Source: a virus
Reading direction: 5' to 3' (one strand)
Length of the DNA stretch: 53,013 bases
Virus record (IMG/VR): IMGVR_UViG_3300032086_003020
Coordinates: 1-53,013 of that record
In this document: one piece after another, positions 8,063-16,701 of the stretch
Position numbering within the stretch: position 1 is the stretch's first letter
How the letters are laid out: every line of letters begins with the position of its first letter
Made by a program: the position numbers and the translations under genes
Notes under the pieces: generated by a model
Seen by the model: the letters and a program-made list of their open reading frames with translations, nothing else
Told to the model about the DNA's origin: nothing
Databases searched by the model: none

Positions 8063-8458
8063 ATGCCAGCAGTATCTAAAGCACAACAACGGTTTATGGG
8101 AATGGTCCATGCCGTAAAGAAGGGGGAGATGGAAGCACCTTCCCCAGAAGTTGCTAAAGCAGCAGCATCTATGAAGAAAAAAGATTCTAAAGATTTTGCA
8201 TCAACTAAACATAAAGGTCTTCCTGAAAAGAAAAAGGTTGAGGAAAAAATTGATCTAACTGATCGCAAACAAATGCGTCGTCTTGCTGATACTGACCGAA
8301 GAAATCGTGAACAAGATCTTCGCATGAAACATGGTAAAAAATGGAGAGAGTTTACTCAAGACGTTGAACGAGTAAGAAGTAAGGGTAAAGGTATCCGTGG
8401 AACTCACAAAGGAAAGTGGGGAACATTCAATAAAGGTGTTTTTACACCAGATAATTGA
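8063..8458 (+). CDS. DUF3008-like protein, 131 aa
   Basis: The N-terminus MPAVSKAQQRFMGMV and the later DFASTKHKGLPEKK match the DUF3008 family of small bacterial and phage proteins of unknown function. The C-terminal half is an Arg/Lys-rich extension (DRKQMRRLADTDRRNREQD). It begins two bases after the previous stop, suggesting coupling. Possibly virion-associated from context. Confidence 0.8.
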   Translation: MPAVSKAQQRFMGMVHAVKKGEMEAPSPEVAKAAASMKKKDSKDFASTKHKGLPEKKKVEEKIDLTDRKQMRRLADTDRRNREQDLRMKHGKKWREFTQDVERVRSKGKGIRGTHKGKWGTFNKGVFTPDN

Positions 8459-8489
8459 TATATAGAATATACCCTAATTGAGGTTTATC

Positions 8490-8702
8490 ATGCTCGCATT
8501 CCTACTACCACTCGCATCAAAGATCATTAGAGACGCAGTTGCCAACATTCCTGATAATGAGGAATTAGGTGAGAAACTAGTTGAAGTTTGTTTAGTAATT
8601 CTTAAAAAAGCAGTTACTCTAACTAAAACTGATATGGATGATCAACTACTTGCTGTAGTTGAAAAGGCAATTCTCGCAAGAGAAGAAGCACCTGCTGAGT
8701 GA
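8490..8702 (+). CDS. small hypothetical protein, 70 aa
   Basis: The start is set at the ATG 8490 with GAGG seven bases upstream rather than the TTG at 8478. A hydrophobic N-terminus (MLAFLLPLASKIIRDAV) leads into amphipathic helices (LGEKLVEVCLVILKKAVTLTK). Unrecognised. It ends in front of a strong terminator. Confidence 0.7.
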   Translation: MLAFLLPLASKIIRDAVANIPDNEELGEKLVEVCLVILKKAVTLTKTDMDDQLLAVVEKAILAREEAPAE

Positions 8703-8726
8703 TTATAAATAAAAAAATAAATGATT

Positions 8727-8755
8727 AGGAGATCATTTTGTGGTCTCCTTTTTTT
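8727..8755 (+). terminator. intrinsic terminator
   Basis: Stem AGGAGATC (8727-8734) with GGTCTCCT (8742-8749, one T-G pair), loop of seven, then a run of T. It ends the structural block from 3.5 to 8.7 kb. Confidence 0.85.
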
Positions 8756-8762
8756 ATAAATA
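8755..8762 (+). promoter_or_regulatory. T4-type late promoter (TATAAATA)
   Basis: Exact TATAAATA starting in the T-run of the upstream terminator, 33 bases before the 8796 gene. A second copy at 8704-8711 lies upstream of the hairpin and would be blocked by it. Confidence 0.7.
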
Positions 8763-8795
8763 TCTAATAGCAAATGTATTCAAAGGAAAAGACAC

Positions 8796-9620
8796 ATGGC
8801 ACTTTGGGGTAATAGTGACAATGTAACATCTGCTGGTATTGTAACCGTAAACTATAGCACTCGTGTCGTTGAAGGACACACCACTGCTTTTGGTCTAACA
8901 GGTTCTGCACAAGTAGGAGATGTAATTAGATTTGGTATCAAGGATGAAACAAATCCTGATGCAGTTTATTTTGGTGATGCTGTAATCGCAAGCATTGCAA
9001 GCAGTGAATCAATAACCATTGCTTCTACTGCTGGTCTCAGTGGTGCTGCAATCGCAGGAACAGATTTTCAAATTTCACAACTTCCTGGATCTAGTGTTCT
9101 AGACAGTCATTTTTCTGAGTATAATGATGACAAATATGACGGATCATCCCAGGTAGTTGCAACAGGAACTGCAAGCACAGATTCTCCAGTTGGATTTGCA
9201 ACAATTTATCTAACTGAAGATCTAACTGCAATTGCATATCCAATCAGAACAGATTCTGATACCGTTTCTTATGCATCATCAACTACAGAATTTGTAATTA
9301 GTTCTTTGGTTGCTTCTACTGAAAACGATTCTGCAAGCACTGTTACATTAACTACTACCATGAATGTGGGAGTTAATACTGGAGATAAGATTACCTTTAC
9401 TGGTGTTAGAGGTGCTTATGATACCTATGTTTATGGTGCTGCTAAGCAAGGAATTCAGGCAGCAGCAGGAACTCAGTATGAAGCAGGTGTAGGTTGGGTT
9501 GGTGTTACCACATATCTTGATGCACATAACAATCTAAGAGTTAAGAAAGAAATTCTAGTTGCAATGTCTGGAATCACCACAGGTAACACCCCAATTTATG
9601 ATGCAGATCCACTAAGCTGA
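8796..9620 (+). CDS. probable virion structural protein, 274 aa
   Basis: A Ser/Thr/Gly-rich, beta-strand-predicted protein (MALWGNSDNVTSAGIVTVNY) with alternating hydrophobic strands and several T-rich turns, the usual look of a phage decoration or baseplate protein. A late-type promoter and upstream terminator isolate it as a late unit, with an AAAGGAAAAGA ribosome site. Similar proteins are found in T4-like cyanophage particles; which structure it belongs to is not visible. Confidence 0.75.
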   Translation: MALWGNSDNVTSAGIVTVNYSTRVVEGHTTAFGLTGSAQVGDVIRFGIKDETNPDAVYFGDAVIASIASSESITIASTAGLSGAAIAGTDFQISQLPGSSVLDSHFSEYNDDKYDGSSQVVATGTASTDSPVGFATIYLTEDLTAIAYPIRTDSDTVSYASSTTEFVISSLVASTENDSASTVTLTTTMNVGVNTGDKITFTGVRGAYDTYVYGAAKQGIQAAAGTQYEAGVGWVGVTTYLDAHNNLRVKKEILVAMSGITTGNTPIYDADPLS

Positions 9621-9631
9621 TCTAGTTAGAT

Positions 9632-10018
9632 ATGTTGTTTGATGAGTTGAATGAGGAAAATTTTTTATTATTTGCTATAAAAAATTATGAGAATCCTCAG
9701 GCTATTACAAAGGATGATTTTCATCGTGACTTGAACCACTTCAAGTATATAAAAAGGTTATTGCGTAAGTATAGGAATACTGGTGAATTGAAAGTACATT
9801 TGCTTTTGAATCATTTTATTATCTTATATAATATTTTTGATGATGCGACTACACCAATGCTTTTTTATAAACTTGAAGAGGATTTGTGGTCAACGACTAA
9901 AACATTCATTATGTTTTTGAATCGTTTGCCAGAATATCCAAAAGGTCAAATACATGAGATTAAGATTGATTCTAATGCATTAAGTGAGTTACAAATTCTT
10001 TATAACGAAAATGGATAA
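9632..10018 (+). CDS. conserved-looking phage protein, 128 aa
   Basis: A helical protein rich in aromatic and acidic residues (MLFDELNEENFLLFAIKNYE; later LLLNHFIILYNIFDD). I believe this type is common in T4-like cyanophages but cannot assign a function. Its stop overlaps the next start (ATGGATAA), implying coupling. Confidence 0.75.
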   Translation: MLFDELNEENFLLFAIKNYENPQAITKDDFHRDLNHFKYIKRLLRKYRNTGELKVHLLLNHFIILYNIFDDATTPMLFYKLEEDLWSTTKTFIMFLNRLPEYPKGQIHEIKIDSNALSELQILYNENG

Positions 10019-10241
10019 AGCAGACCGACTCATAAAACTTATTAGAGAAATGATGGCAGTCGGTGCTGGTGGTTTTACTGGTTCCTCTCCTGCAGAAGGA
10101 CCAACCGCAGGATACGATCCTCTGATAAAATTTCAGAGACGTGGAAAAACTGATTATAGAAAAGTCCCAAAGACTTATAAGAAGTGGGTAAAATCATTAG
10201 AAAAGAGCAATGCTAGGTCTAGGAAAACTTCAGGTTCTTGA
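10011..10241 (+). CDS. small conserved phage protein, 76 aa
   Basis: The start is placed at ATG 10011, overlapping the previous stop, rather than the upstream GTG at 9984. Short N-terminal helix (MDKADRLIKLIREM), a Gly/Ser/Pro stretch (GFTGSSPAEGPTAGYDP) and a basic tail. Unknown role. Confidence 0.7.
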   Translation: MDKADRLIKLIREMMAVGAGGFTGSSPAEGPTAGYDPLIKFQRRGKTDYRKVPKTYKKWVKSLEKSNARSRKTSGS

Positions 10242-10647
10242 ATCAAAATTAGGAATTTACGAAGACTTGTCCAAAGAAATGTTGGCCAAGTTGGAGGCTG
10301 CTGTTTCTTCTATTCAGGAGAATACAAATAAAACTGCTATTATCCTAGAACGTCATGAGAATAGGCTTGATGAAGGTGATAAAGCAAACCAGGCAATCAT
10401 ACAGATGATTAAGGACCATCAGAAGTATGACGATAGGATGTTCAATAATATTGAAGAGAAAATGAGCAACCTTGAGAAAAAGGTTGAAAAGAATGGAAGA
10501 TTTGTTATTGGTGCCACTGCTGTCATTGCCACAATCGTAACAGCATTACAAGTATTGCCACCCGTCATAAAAGTCTTGACAGACTCTTCCAACACGAGTA
10601 TGATGCCTAAAGCAGAACTCGTGTCTTTCGTTCATGGATCTAATTGA
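10210..10647 (+). CDS. coiled-coil protein with C-terminal membrane segment, 145 aa
   Basis: A long coiled coil (about 10-95, with SNLEKKVEKNG near its end) is followed by one hydrophobic helix (about 97-117, FVIGATAVIATIVTALQVL) and a short tail. The topology resembles spanin-like or membrane-anchored lysis proteins, but nothing identifies it specifically. It overlaps the previous gene by 32 bases, and its 3' part carries the promoter for the primase operon. Confidence 0.75.
   Translation: MLGLGKLQVLESKLGIYEDLSKEMLAKLEAAVSSIQENTNKTAIILERHENRLDEGDKANQAIIQMIKDHQKYDDRMFNNIEEKMSNLEKKVEKNGRFVIGATAVIATIVTALQVLPPVIKVLTDSSNTSMMPKAELVSFVHGSN
10576..10604 (+). promoter_or_regulatory. sigma70-type promoter for primase-nrdA-nrdB
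   Basis: TTGACA (10576-10581), 17-base spacer, TATGAT (10599-10604), inside the 3' end of the preceding gene and 30 bases before the primase ATG. It would let host polymerase express the replication/nucleotide operon early, independent of the gene it lies in. Confidence 0.7.
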
Positions 10648-11602
10648 TACTAAATATGTAAATCTAGTTTCTGCCAGATTACAAAAATTTAAAAGAGTAA
10701 AGAATAATCTTTATAACTTCAGATGCCCAATTTGTGGGGATTCGCAAAAGAATAAGAACAAAGCAAGGGGTTATCTTTATTCTGTAAAAAATAATACCAA
10801 CTTCAAGTGTCATAATTGTGGGGCAAGTTTGTCTCTCAATAATTTCTTGAAGCATCTAGACACAAACCTTCATCGGGAGTATTGTCTAGATAAATTTAAA
10901 GACGGTCACACTGGTCGTAATTTTGTAGTAGATGAACCTGAATTTGTTTTTGAGAAACCTAAGTTTGCACAGAGGATCGTTCTTCCTCTATGCAGTGAGG
11001 TGGAAGTTGCTAGAACCTATCTTCAAAATCGTAAGATCGATCCCACCAAATTTTATTATGCAGAAAACTTTGATGAGTTTGTGCGAACGTTTGAGGGTGT
11101 GGATTACGGGTATATGGGTAAAGAGCCTAGAATCATCATCCCGTTATATTGCGACAAAGATCTCATCGGATTCCAAGGCAGAAGTCTAAATTCCAAATCT
11201 ATTAAATATATTACTGTAATGCTTAAGGAGGGAGCACCGAAGATATATGGACTTGATAACATCAGAAAAGACACTAGAGTCTACATTACAGAAGGACCTT
11301 TCGACAGCACATTTATTTCAAACTCGATTGCTATGTGTGGAGCTGATCTTGATATCAGTAATTGGGGGATTGGCAATCCTGTTTGGATCTATGACAACGA
11401 ACCACGTAATAGAGAGATCCTCAACCGAATTAATAAGACAATCGATAGTGGGGACTCCTTAGTTATTTGGCCATCGCACATTAGGGAAAAGGACATAAAT
11501 GATATGGTCCTTGCTGGACATGATGTCCAAAATCTGATAGAATTAAATACTTACTCTGGTTTAGAAGCAAAACTTAAATTTACCACCTGGAAGAAAATAT
11601 GA
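10634..11602 (+). CDS. 61: gp61-like DNA primase
   Basis: 322 residues. An N-terminal zinc ribbon (C31, C34, C59, C62 in CPICGDS...CHNCG) is followed by a TOPRIM-like core with YITEGPFDSTFI (about 215-226) and a conserved acidic WIYDNEPRN segment. It synthesises RNA primers for lagging-strand replication in partnership with the gp41 helicase at 769-2145. Length matches T4 gp61 (342). The ATG overlaps the previous gene by 14 bases, and the stop overlaps the nrdA start (ATGA). Confidence 0.93.
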   Translation: MDLIDTKYVNLVSARLQKFKRVKNNLYNFRCPICGDSQKNKNKARGYLYSVKNNTNFKCHNCGASLSLNNFLKHLDTNLHREYCLDKFKDGHTGRNFVVDEPEFVFEKPKFAQRIVLPLCSEVEVARTYLQNRKIDPTKFYYAENFDEFVRTFEGVDYGYMGKEPRIIIPLYCDKDLIGFQGRSLNSKSIKYITVMLKEGAPKIYGLDNIRKDTRVYITEGPFDSTFISNSIAMCGADLDISNWGIGNPVWIYDNEPRNREILNRINKTIDSGDSLVIWPSHIREKDINDMVLAGHDVQNLIELNTYSGLEAKLKFTTWKKI

Positions 11603-13896
11603 GTAACGGAATTAAAGTACAAAAGAGAAGTGGTTCTGTTGAACCAATTGATCTTGAGAAGATGCATAAGATGGTTGAGGCTGCTTGTGAGGGTCTCTCG
11701 GGAGTCTCTGCAAGTCAGGTTGAGATTCAATCTGGCATTCAGTTTTATGATGGAATTTCGACATCAGAGATTCAAGAAATTCTGATTCGTTCTGCTTCTG
11801 ACCTTATTGATTTGGAGCATCCAAATTATCAATATGTTGCTGCACGACTACTTCTCTTTGCACTTAGGAAGAATCTAGCAGTTAGGTTTAAGAGGGATCC
11901 AAGTCTGCTTGAGCAGATTGAATTTGGAATTTCAAATAATGTTTATGATAAAGAAATTTTAGAGAAGTATACTACTGAAGAACTTGAGAAGGTAAATACT
12001 TTCATCTATCACGATCGTGACTATCTCTTTACATATGCTGGATTGCGGCAAGTTGTAGATAAATATCTTGTACAGGATAGAAGCAGTGGTGACGTATACG
12101 AAACACCACAGTTTATGTACGTGTTGATTGCACTTACTATCTTTGCTGAGTATCCTAAAGAGACACGACTCTCTTATGTCAAGAGGTATTATGACGCAAT
12201 CTCAAAGCACAAGATCAACATCCCAACACCAATCATGGCGGGAGTGCGGACACCACTTCGTCAATTTGCATCTTGCGTTCTCGTTGATGTTGATGACACC
12301 CTCGATAGTATCTTTAGCAGTGATATGGCTATTGGCCGATACGTTGCACAGAGGGCTGGTATCGGCATCAACGCAGGCAGAATCCGTGGCATCAACAGTA
12401 AGATCCGAGGTGGAGAGGTACAACACACAGGCGTGGTCCCCTTCCTTAAAAAGTTTGAATCAACTGTACGATGCTGCACACAAAACGGTATCCGAGGTGG
12501 TTCTGCTACAGTTCACTTTCCTATCTGGCACCAAGAAATAGAAGATATTCTAGTTCTTAAGAACAACAAAGGAACCGAAGATAACCGTGTTCGTAAACTA
12601 GATTATTCTATTCAAGTAAGCAAACTCTTCTATGAACGATTCATTCAAGACAGAGAAATCTCACTATTCTCTCCTCACGACGTTCCAGGTCTGTATGATG
12701 CTTTTGGTCTTGATGGATTTGACGAGTTGTATGTGGCTTATGAACGAACTGAGTCTGTTCCAAGAAAGACTATCCGAGCTCAAGAACTCTTTTTGGATCT
12801 TCTAAAAGAACGTGCCGAGACTGGTCGTGTTTACATCATGAACATTGATCACTGTAATGAGCACTCTTCTTTCAAAGATAAGGTTTATATGAGTAACCTT
12901 TGCCAAGAGATTACTCTCCCAACGAAACCACTTCAGCACATTGATAAGGAAGGTGAGATTGCTCTATGCATCCTTTCTGCTATTAATGTTGGCAAAGTTA
13001 AATCTGATGTTGAACTAGAGAATCTTTGTGATCTTTCTGTCCGTGGTCTAGAAGAACTCATTGACTATCAGAAGTATCCTATCATTGCCGCAGAGGTTGC
13101 TACAAAGGCACGTAGGTCCCTTGGAATTGGTTTTATTGGTCTTGCCCACTATCTTGCCAAACTTGGATTTAACTATGGTGATCAAGAGGCATGGGATGCA
13201 GTTCATGGTTTAACTGAGTCATTCCAGTATTATCTTCTCAAAGCATCAAATGAGATTGCAAAAGAGAAGGGTGCTTGCGATTATTTCCATCGTACTAAGT
13301 ATGCTGATGGTATTCTTCCTATCGATACATACAAGAAGGATGTCGATGAGATTACCACTCAGGAGTTAGTACATGATTGGGATTCTCTACGGAATTCTAT
13401 CAAAGAGTTCGGACTACGACACAGTACATTGTCCGCACAAATGCCATCAGAGAGCAGTTCCGTTGTGTCAAACGCAACCAATGGAATCGAACCACCCCGT
13501 GACTTCTTGTCCGTTAAGAAATCTAAAAAAGGACCCCTTAAGCAGATTGTTCCGCAGTATAATTCCCTGAAGAACAACTACACTCTATTGTGGGAAATGC
13601 CTGACAATAAAGGTTACATAAATGTAGTGTCTGTCATGCAAAAGTTCTTTGATCAAGCCATATCTGGTAACTGGAGTTACAATCCAGAGAATTATCCCAA
13701 TAATGAAGTGCCAGTTTCGGTCATGGCAAATGATCTATTAACTACATATAAGTACGGGTGGAAAACATCATATTATCAGAACACTTATGATAACAAGACC
13801 GATGAGGTTCTAGATGATAAGCAATCACAACTAGATGCACTAGTAGCAGAATTAAGTCAAGCCGAGGAGGGAGAGTGTGAATCCTGTGCAGTTTAA
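11599..13896 (+). CDS. nrdA: ribonucleotide reductase class Ia, alpha subunit
   Basis: A 765-residue NrdA. It reduces ribonucleoside diphosphates to deoxy forms to supply DNA replication. The ATP-cone begins IKVQKRSGSVEPIDLEKM. Catalytic residues are in place: C226 (QFASCVLVD), N433/C435/E437 (MSNLCQEITLP) and C457 (ALCILSAIN). A C-terminal CESC pair serves thioredoxin-type re-reduction. No intein or intron interrupts it. It is followed directly by nrdB, whose GTG start overlaps it by 20 bases. A phage thioredoxin-like protein at 34017 could be a reductant. Confidence 0.97.
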   Translation: MSNGIKVQKRSGSVEPIDLEKMHKMVEAACEGLSGVSASQVEIQSGIQFYDGISTSEIQEILIRSASDLIDLEHPNYQYVAARLLLFALRKNLAVRFKRDPSLLEQIEFGISNNVYDKEILEKYTTEELEKVNTFIYHDRDYLFTYAGLRQVVDKYLVQDRSSGDVYETPQFMYVLIALTIFAEYPKETRLSYVKRYYDAISKHKINIPTPIMAGVRTPLRQFASCVLVDVDDTLDSIFSSDMAIGRYVAQRAGIGINAGRIRGINSKIRGGEVQHTGVVPFLKKFESTVRCCTQNGIRGGSATVHFPIWHQEIEDILVLKNNKGTEDNRVRKLDYSIQVSKLFYERFIQDREISLFSPHDVPGLYDAFGLDGFDELYVAYERTESVPRKTIRAQELFLDLLKERAETGRVYIMNIDHCNEHSSFKDKVYMSNLCQEITLPTKPLQHIDKEGEIALCILSAINVGKVKSDVELENLCDLSVRGLEELIDYQKYPIIAAEVATKARRSLGIGFIGLAHYLAKLGFNYGDQEAWDAVHGLTESFQYYLLKASNEIAKEKGACDYFHRTKYADGILPIDTYKKDVDEITTQELVHDWDSLRNSIKEFGLRHSTLSAQMPSESSSVVSNATNGIEPPRDFLSVKKSKKGPLKQIVPQYNSLKNNYTLLWEMPDNKGYINVVSVMQKFFDQAISGNWSYNPENYPNNEVPVSVMANDLLTTYKYGWKTSYYQNTYDNKTDEVLDDKQSQLDALVAELSQAEEGECESCAV

Positions 13897-15055
13897 ACTT
13901 TCAGAAGAAAAGCAGATTGATGGAATGACCGTATTCAATACGGAAAATGTGGATACCAAAAAGCAACCAATGTTTTTTGGTAAACCACTTGGTGTACAAA
14001 GATATGATTCATACAAGTATCCTATTTTTGACAAATTAACTACCCAACAACTTGGGTATTTCTGGAGACCAGAAGAAGTTTCATTACAGAAAGATCGTGG
14101 GGATTATCAAACACTTCGTCCTGAACAAAAGCATATCTATACAAGTAACCTCAAGTATCAGATTATGCTTGACTCCGTACAAGGGCGTGGTCCTGGGATG
14201 GCTTTTATACCTTATTGCAGTCTACCCGAGTTAGAAGCATGTATGGAAGTCTGGGGATTTATGGAGATGATCCATAGTCGTTCCTATACATACATCATTA
14301 AGAATGTCTATTCCGATCCTTCAGAGGTATTTGATAAGATCGTCACTGATGAACGCATTCTAGAACGTTCTAGGAGTGTTACACAGGCATATGATGATTT
14401 CATCAATAGTGCTCAAACATGGGGCAATGGCAACATGTGGAAGGAAGACTATCGTGATACTTACACATCGCAGGAAGCAATTAAAGATGTCAAACGTAAA
14501 CTCTACAGAGCAGTTGCAAACGTTAATGTTCTTGAGGGTATTCGGTTCTACGTTAGTTTTGCTTGTTCTTTCGCCTTTGGTGAACTCAAACTCATGGAAG
14601 GCAGTGCAAAAATCGTATCTCTCATCGCAAGAGACGAAAATCAGCATTTAGCAATTACTCAAAATATTTTGAACAAGTGGAAGTCTGGAGATGATCCAGA
14701 GATGAAAGAGATTGCTAAGGAAGAAGAAGAATGGACTTATGCTTTGTTTGACAATGCAGTCAATGAAGAAAAGAAATGGGCAGAGTATCTGTTCAAAGAT
14801 GGTTCTATGATTGGTCTAAATGATAAACTACTCAAGAATTATGTTGAGTGGGTTGCAAATCGTCGCATGAAGTCCATTGGTCTCAAACCTGTGTATGATA
14901 TTGCTGCCAAAGCAAATCCACTACCATGGACCGAGCACTGGATCTCCTCCAAAGGACTCCAGGTGGCACCACAAGAGACGGAAGTTGAGTCTTATGTGGT
15001 AGGTGGCATCAAGCAAGATGTCAAGGCAGATACGTTCTCAGGATTTAAACTATGA
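13877..15055 (+). CDS. nrdB: ribonucleotide reductase class Ia, beta subunit
   Basis: A 392-residue NrdB, the di-iron tyrosyl-radical partner of NrdA. Carboxylate/histidine iron-ligand segments are visible (ELEACMEVWGFMEMIHSRSY and RDENQHLAI). I accept the GTG start at 13877 because a strong GAGGAGGGA ribosome site lies five bases upstream. The first ATG (13925) would give a protein 16 residues shorter and has no such site. The stop overlaps the next small gene. Confidence 0.96.
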   Translation: MNPVQFKLSEEKQIDGMTVFNTENVDTKKQPMFFGKPLGVQRYDSYKYPIFDKLTTQQLGYFWRPEEVSLQKDRGDYQTLRPEQKHIYTSNLKYQIMLDSVQGRGPGMAFIPYCSLPELEACMEVWGFMEMIHSRSYTYIIKNVYSDPSEVFDKIVTDERILERSRSVTQAYDDFINSAQTWGNGNMWKEDYRDTYTSQEAIKDVKRKLYRAVANVNVLEGIRFYVSFACSFAFGELKLMEGSAKIVSLIARDENQHLAITQNILNKWKSGDDPEMKEIAKEEEEWTYALFDNAVNEEKKWAEYLFKDGSMIGLNDKLLKNYVEWVANRRMKSIGLKPVYDIAAKANPLPWTEHWISSKGLQVAPQETEVESYVVGGIKQDVKADTFSGFKL

Positions 15056-15204
15056 TGGAACAGTGGGCAATTAAATTAATGGCAGACACTAATACAGAAT
15101 TGTCTGATGAAGATCTGAGATTACTTAGATATGGACCACAACCTTGGTTGCCTCATGAAGTTTTGAGATATAACCTTTTAAAACTTAAAGTCAAGAAGGA
15201 CTAA
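15052..15204 (+). CDS. small hypothetical protein, 50 aa
   Basis: Starts with ATGATG overlapping the nrdB stop. Sequence MMEQWAIKLMADTNTELSDE and a basic end (KLKVKKD). It closes the primase-nrd operon: its stop codon is in the loop of the terminator hairpin. In T4-like phages small genes often follow nrdB; no glutaredoxin CxxC is present here. Confidence 0.65.
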   Translation: MMEQWAIKLMADTNTELSDEDLRLLRYGPQPWLPHEVLRYNLLKLKVKKD

Positions 15205-15219
15205 GGTCCTTCTTTTTTT
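15194..15219 (+). terminator. intrinsic terminator
   Basis: Perfect 8-bp stem AGAAGGAC (15194-15201) / GTCCTTCT (15206-15213), loop TAAG, then T6. The 5' arm and loop contain the last codons of the 50-aa gene. Confidence 0.92.
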
Positions 15220-15220
15220 G

Positions 15221-15228
15221 TCTAAATA
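15221..15228 (+). promoter_or_regulatory. late-type promoter (TCTAAATA)
   Basis: TCTAAATA right after the terminator T-run and 22 bases before the GIY-YIG gene. One base off the T4 late consensus. It lies within a small GTCTA/TAGAC hairpin. Confidence 0.45.
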
Positions 15229-15250
15229 TGCTAGACTATGGCATATATGA

Positions 15251-15679
15251 ATGGTCGATTATGAAAACCCGTGGACCTATTTGGAGAGACCTTTTACTTC
15301 TGATGATGTTCTGGACAACTTTGGTTTTGTTTATCTCATTACCAATCTCACAAACCAACGACAGTACATTGGGAGAAAGTATTTTTGGTCGTTTAGAACC
15401 CCAAAAGGAAAGAAACGAAAAGTCAAACAGGAGAGTGATTGGAAGCGGTATTACGGATCATGTCCAGAACTGAAAGAGGACATAGAAAAGTTAGGTAAGG
15501 ATAAATTTAAGAGAGAAATATTATCCTTACATAAAACAAAAGGAAGAACAAACTTTGAAGAGACACGTCAATTGTTTCTTAACAATGTTCTCACAGAATC
15601 TCTTAACGGAGAACCAGCATACTACAATAGTAATATTTTAAGTCGTTACTTTAGAAAAGATTATTATGGAGACACTTGA
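15251..15679 (+). CDS. GIY-YIG family endonuclease (Seg-like)
   Basis: 142 residues with the GIY-YIG core FVYLITNLTNQRQYIGRKYF (about 26-45) and a downstream DWKRYYGSCPELKED segment with conserved Tyr, in the range of T4 Seg-type free-standing homing endonucleases. It would cut DNA at a specific site, possibly to spread into related phages. It lies alone between a terminator and a late-type box, as mobile genes in T4 relatives often do. No ribosome site is obvious. Confidence 0.8.
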   Translation: MVDYENPWTYLERPFTSDDVLDNFGFVYLITNLTNQRQYIGRKYFWSFRTPKGKKRKVKQESDWKRYYGSCPELKEDIEKLGKDKFKREILSLHKTKGRTNFEETRQLFLNNVLTESLNGEPAYYNSNILSRYFRKDYYGDT

Positions 15680-16379
15680 TAAGTTATATAAGTATTGTTC
15701 AGAACACAATCCAGATTGTGAAGTATCTGATTATAACAACCATGTAGTCCGTGTAAAAAATATTTTTAAGTATCCAGAAAAGATGCTTAAATTTCAATCT
15801 CTCCTTGGAAAATGGGAATCATGTCACTGTGCCAAACCAGGCATTCAGTCCATGAAACTTCCTTATTGGACAGGAACAGAAATTGCTACTAACGTATTAA
15901 ATTTGGAGCAAAAGTTTGACGAATTTAGAACTGAGATTGAATTTTATTACTTCTATTATAACAACACTGGATTAGATGCAAATCTGCATGATCTTAGGAC
16001 AAATAATTGCAATCTTCCGCACACAGATCCTGGTGATAAACGTGACCAGATCAATTTAATTGGATTGGTAAACTTAAATAAAAGACCAGTTAAAACTGGA
16101 TTCTGGGAGTTTAAAGGAAAACTGACAGAAGATACTGAGAAATTTGCTGACGAATACAATGAGTATTGTAATACTATAAATTATGATAATTATCATGAGA
16201 AAATTAATAATGGAATATTAGATAATGTTTTCAATGTTGAATATGGATTTAATGAGGCAATCTTTTATAACTCCATATCATTTCATCAACCAATCATTGA
16301 TAAATATTACACAAGAGAGAGTCCAAGAATCATGATGAGACTGTCCTACATACTTGACGAGGGGGTGAAGGAGTGGTAA
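15666..16379 (+). CDS. 2OG-Fe(II) oxygenase-like protein, 237 aa
   Basis: A double-stranded beta-helix candidate. H119-x-D121 (LPHTDPG) and a distal histidine at about 207 (SFHQPIID), followed within 11 residues by arginine (RIMMRLSY), fit the Fe(II) triad and 2-oxoglutarate-binding arginine. The N-terminal 100 residues are helical and unassigned. It overlaps the GIY-YIG gene by 14 bases. The hydroxylation target is unknown. Confidence 0.68.
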   Translation: METLDKLYKYCSEHNPDCEVSDYNNHVVRVKNIFKYPEKMLKFQSLLGKWESCHCAKPGIQSMKLPYWTGTEIATNVLNLEQKFDEFRTEIEFYYFYYNNTGLDANLHDLRTNNCNLPHTDPGDKRDQINLIGLVNLNKRPVKTGFWEFKGKLTEDTEKFADEYNEYCNTINYDNYHEKINNGILDNVFNVEYGFNEAIFYNSISFHQPIIDKYYTRESPRIMMRLSYILDEGVKEW

Positions 16380-16382
16380 TAT

Positions 16383-16571
16383 ATGGGAGTCAACGAGGCA
16401 AGCATGGAAGACCAAGTAATCGATTCAGTTTGTGAAATTATTGAATGGTCTAAAGAACGTTTGATGAATGAAGAACTTGAATGGGAAGATGCTGCATCAA
16501 TTGCCATGGAGTTCCGAGAGTGGTTAGATGCAGACGAAATTGATCTCCTCTACCTTGACAAAATAGATTAA
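16383..16571 (+). CDS. small acidic hypothetical protein, 62 aa
   Basis: A strongly acidic helical protein (EDQVIDSVCEIIEWSKERL; AASIAMEFREWLDADEID). Unrecognised. The start lies three bases after the oxygenase stop. Its last codons hold the -35 box of the tRNA-Arg promoter. Confidence 0.7.
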   Translation: MGVNEASMEDQVIDSVCEIIEWSKERLMNEELEWEDAASIAMEFREWLDADEIDLLYLDKID

Positions 16572-16583
16572 ACAGTCTATAAT
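16555..16583 (+). promoter_or_regulatory. consensus sigma70 promoter for tRNA-Arg and downstream array
   Basis: TTGACA (16555-16560), 17 bases, TATAAT (16578-16583): a perfect consensus ending nine bases before tRNA-Arg. Same design as the tRNA-Ala promoter. Confidence 0.85.
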
Positions 16584-16592
16584 TCTTTTATT

Positions 16593-16666
<74 letters not shown>

Positions 16667-16701
16667 TCGGGAAGTAATTCTTCCCATATTTGCAAAATCA
16701 A

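Noticed and set aside
8704-8711. TATAAATA just after the 70-aa gene
   Set aside because: Any transcript started here would meet the strong terminator at 8727-8755 within 15 bases; the copy at 8755 is the useful one.
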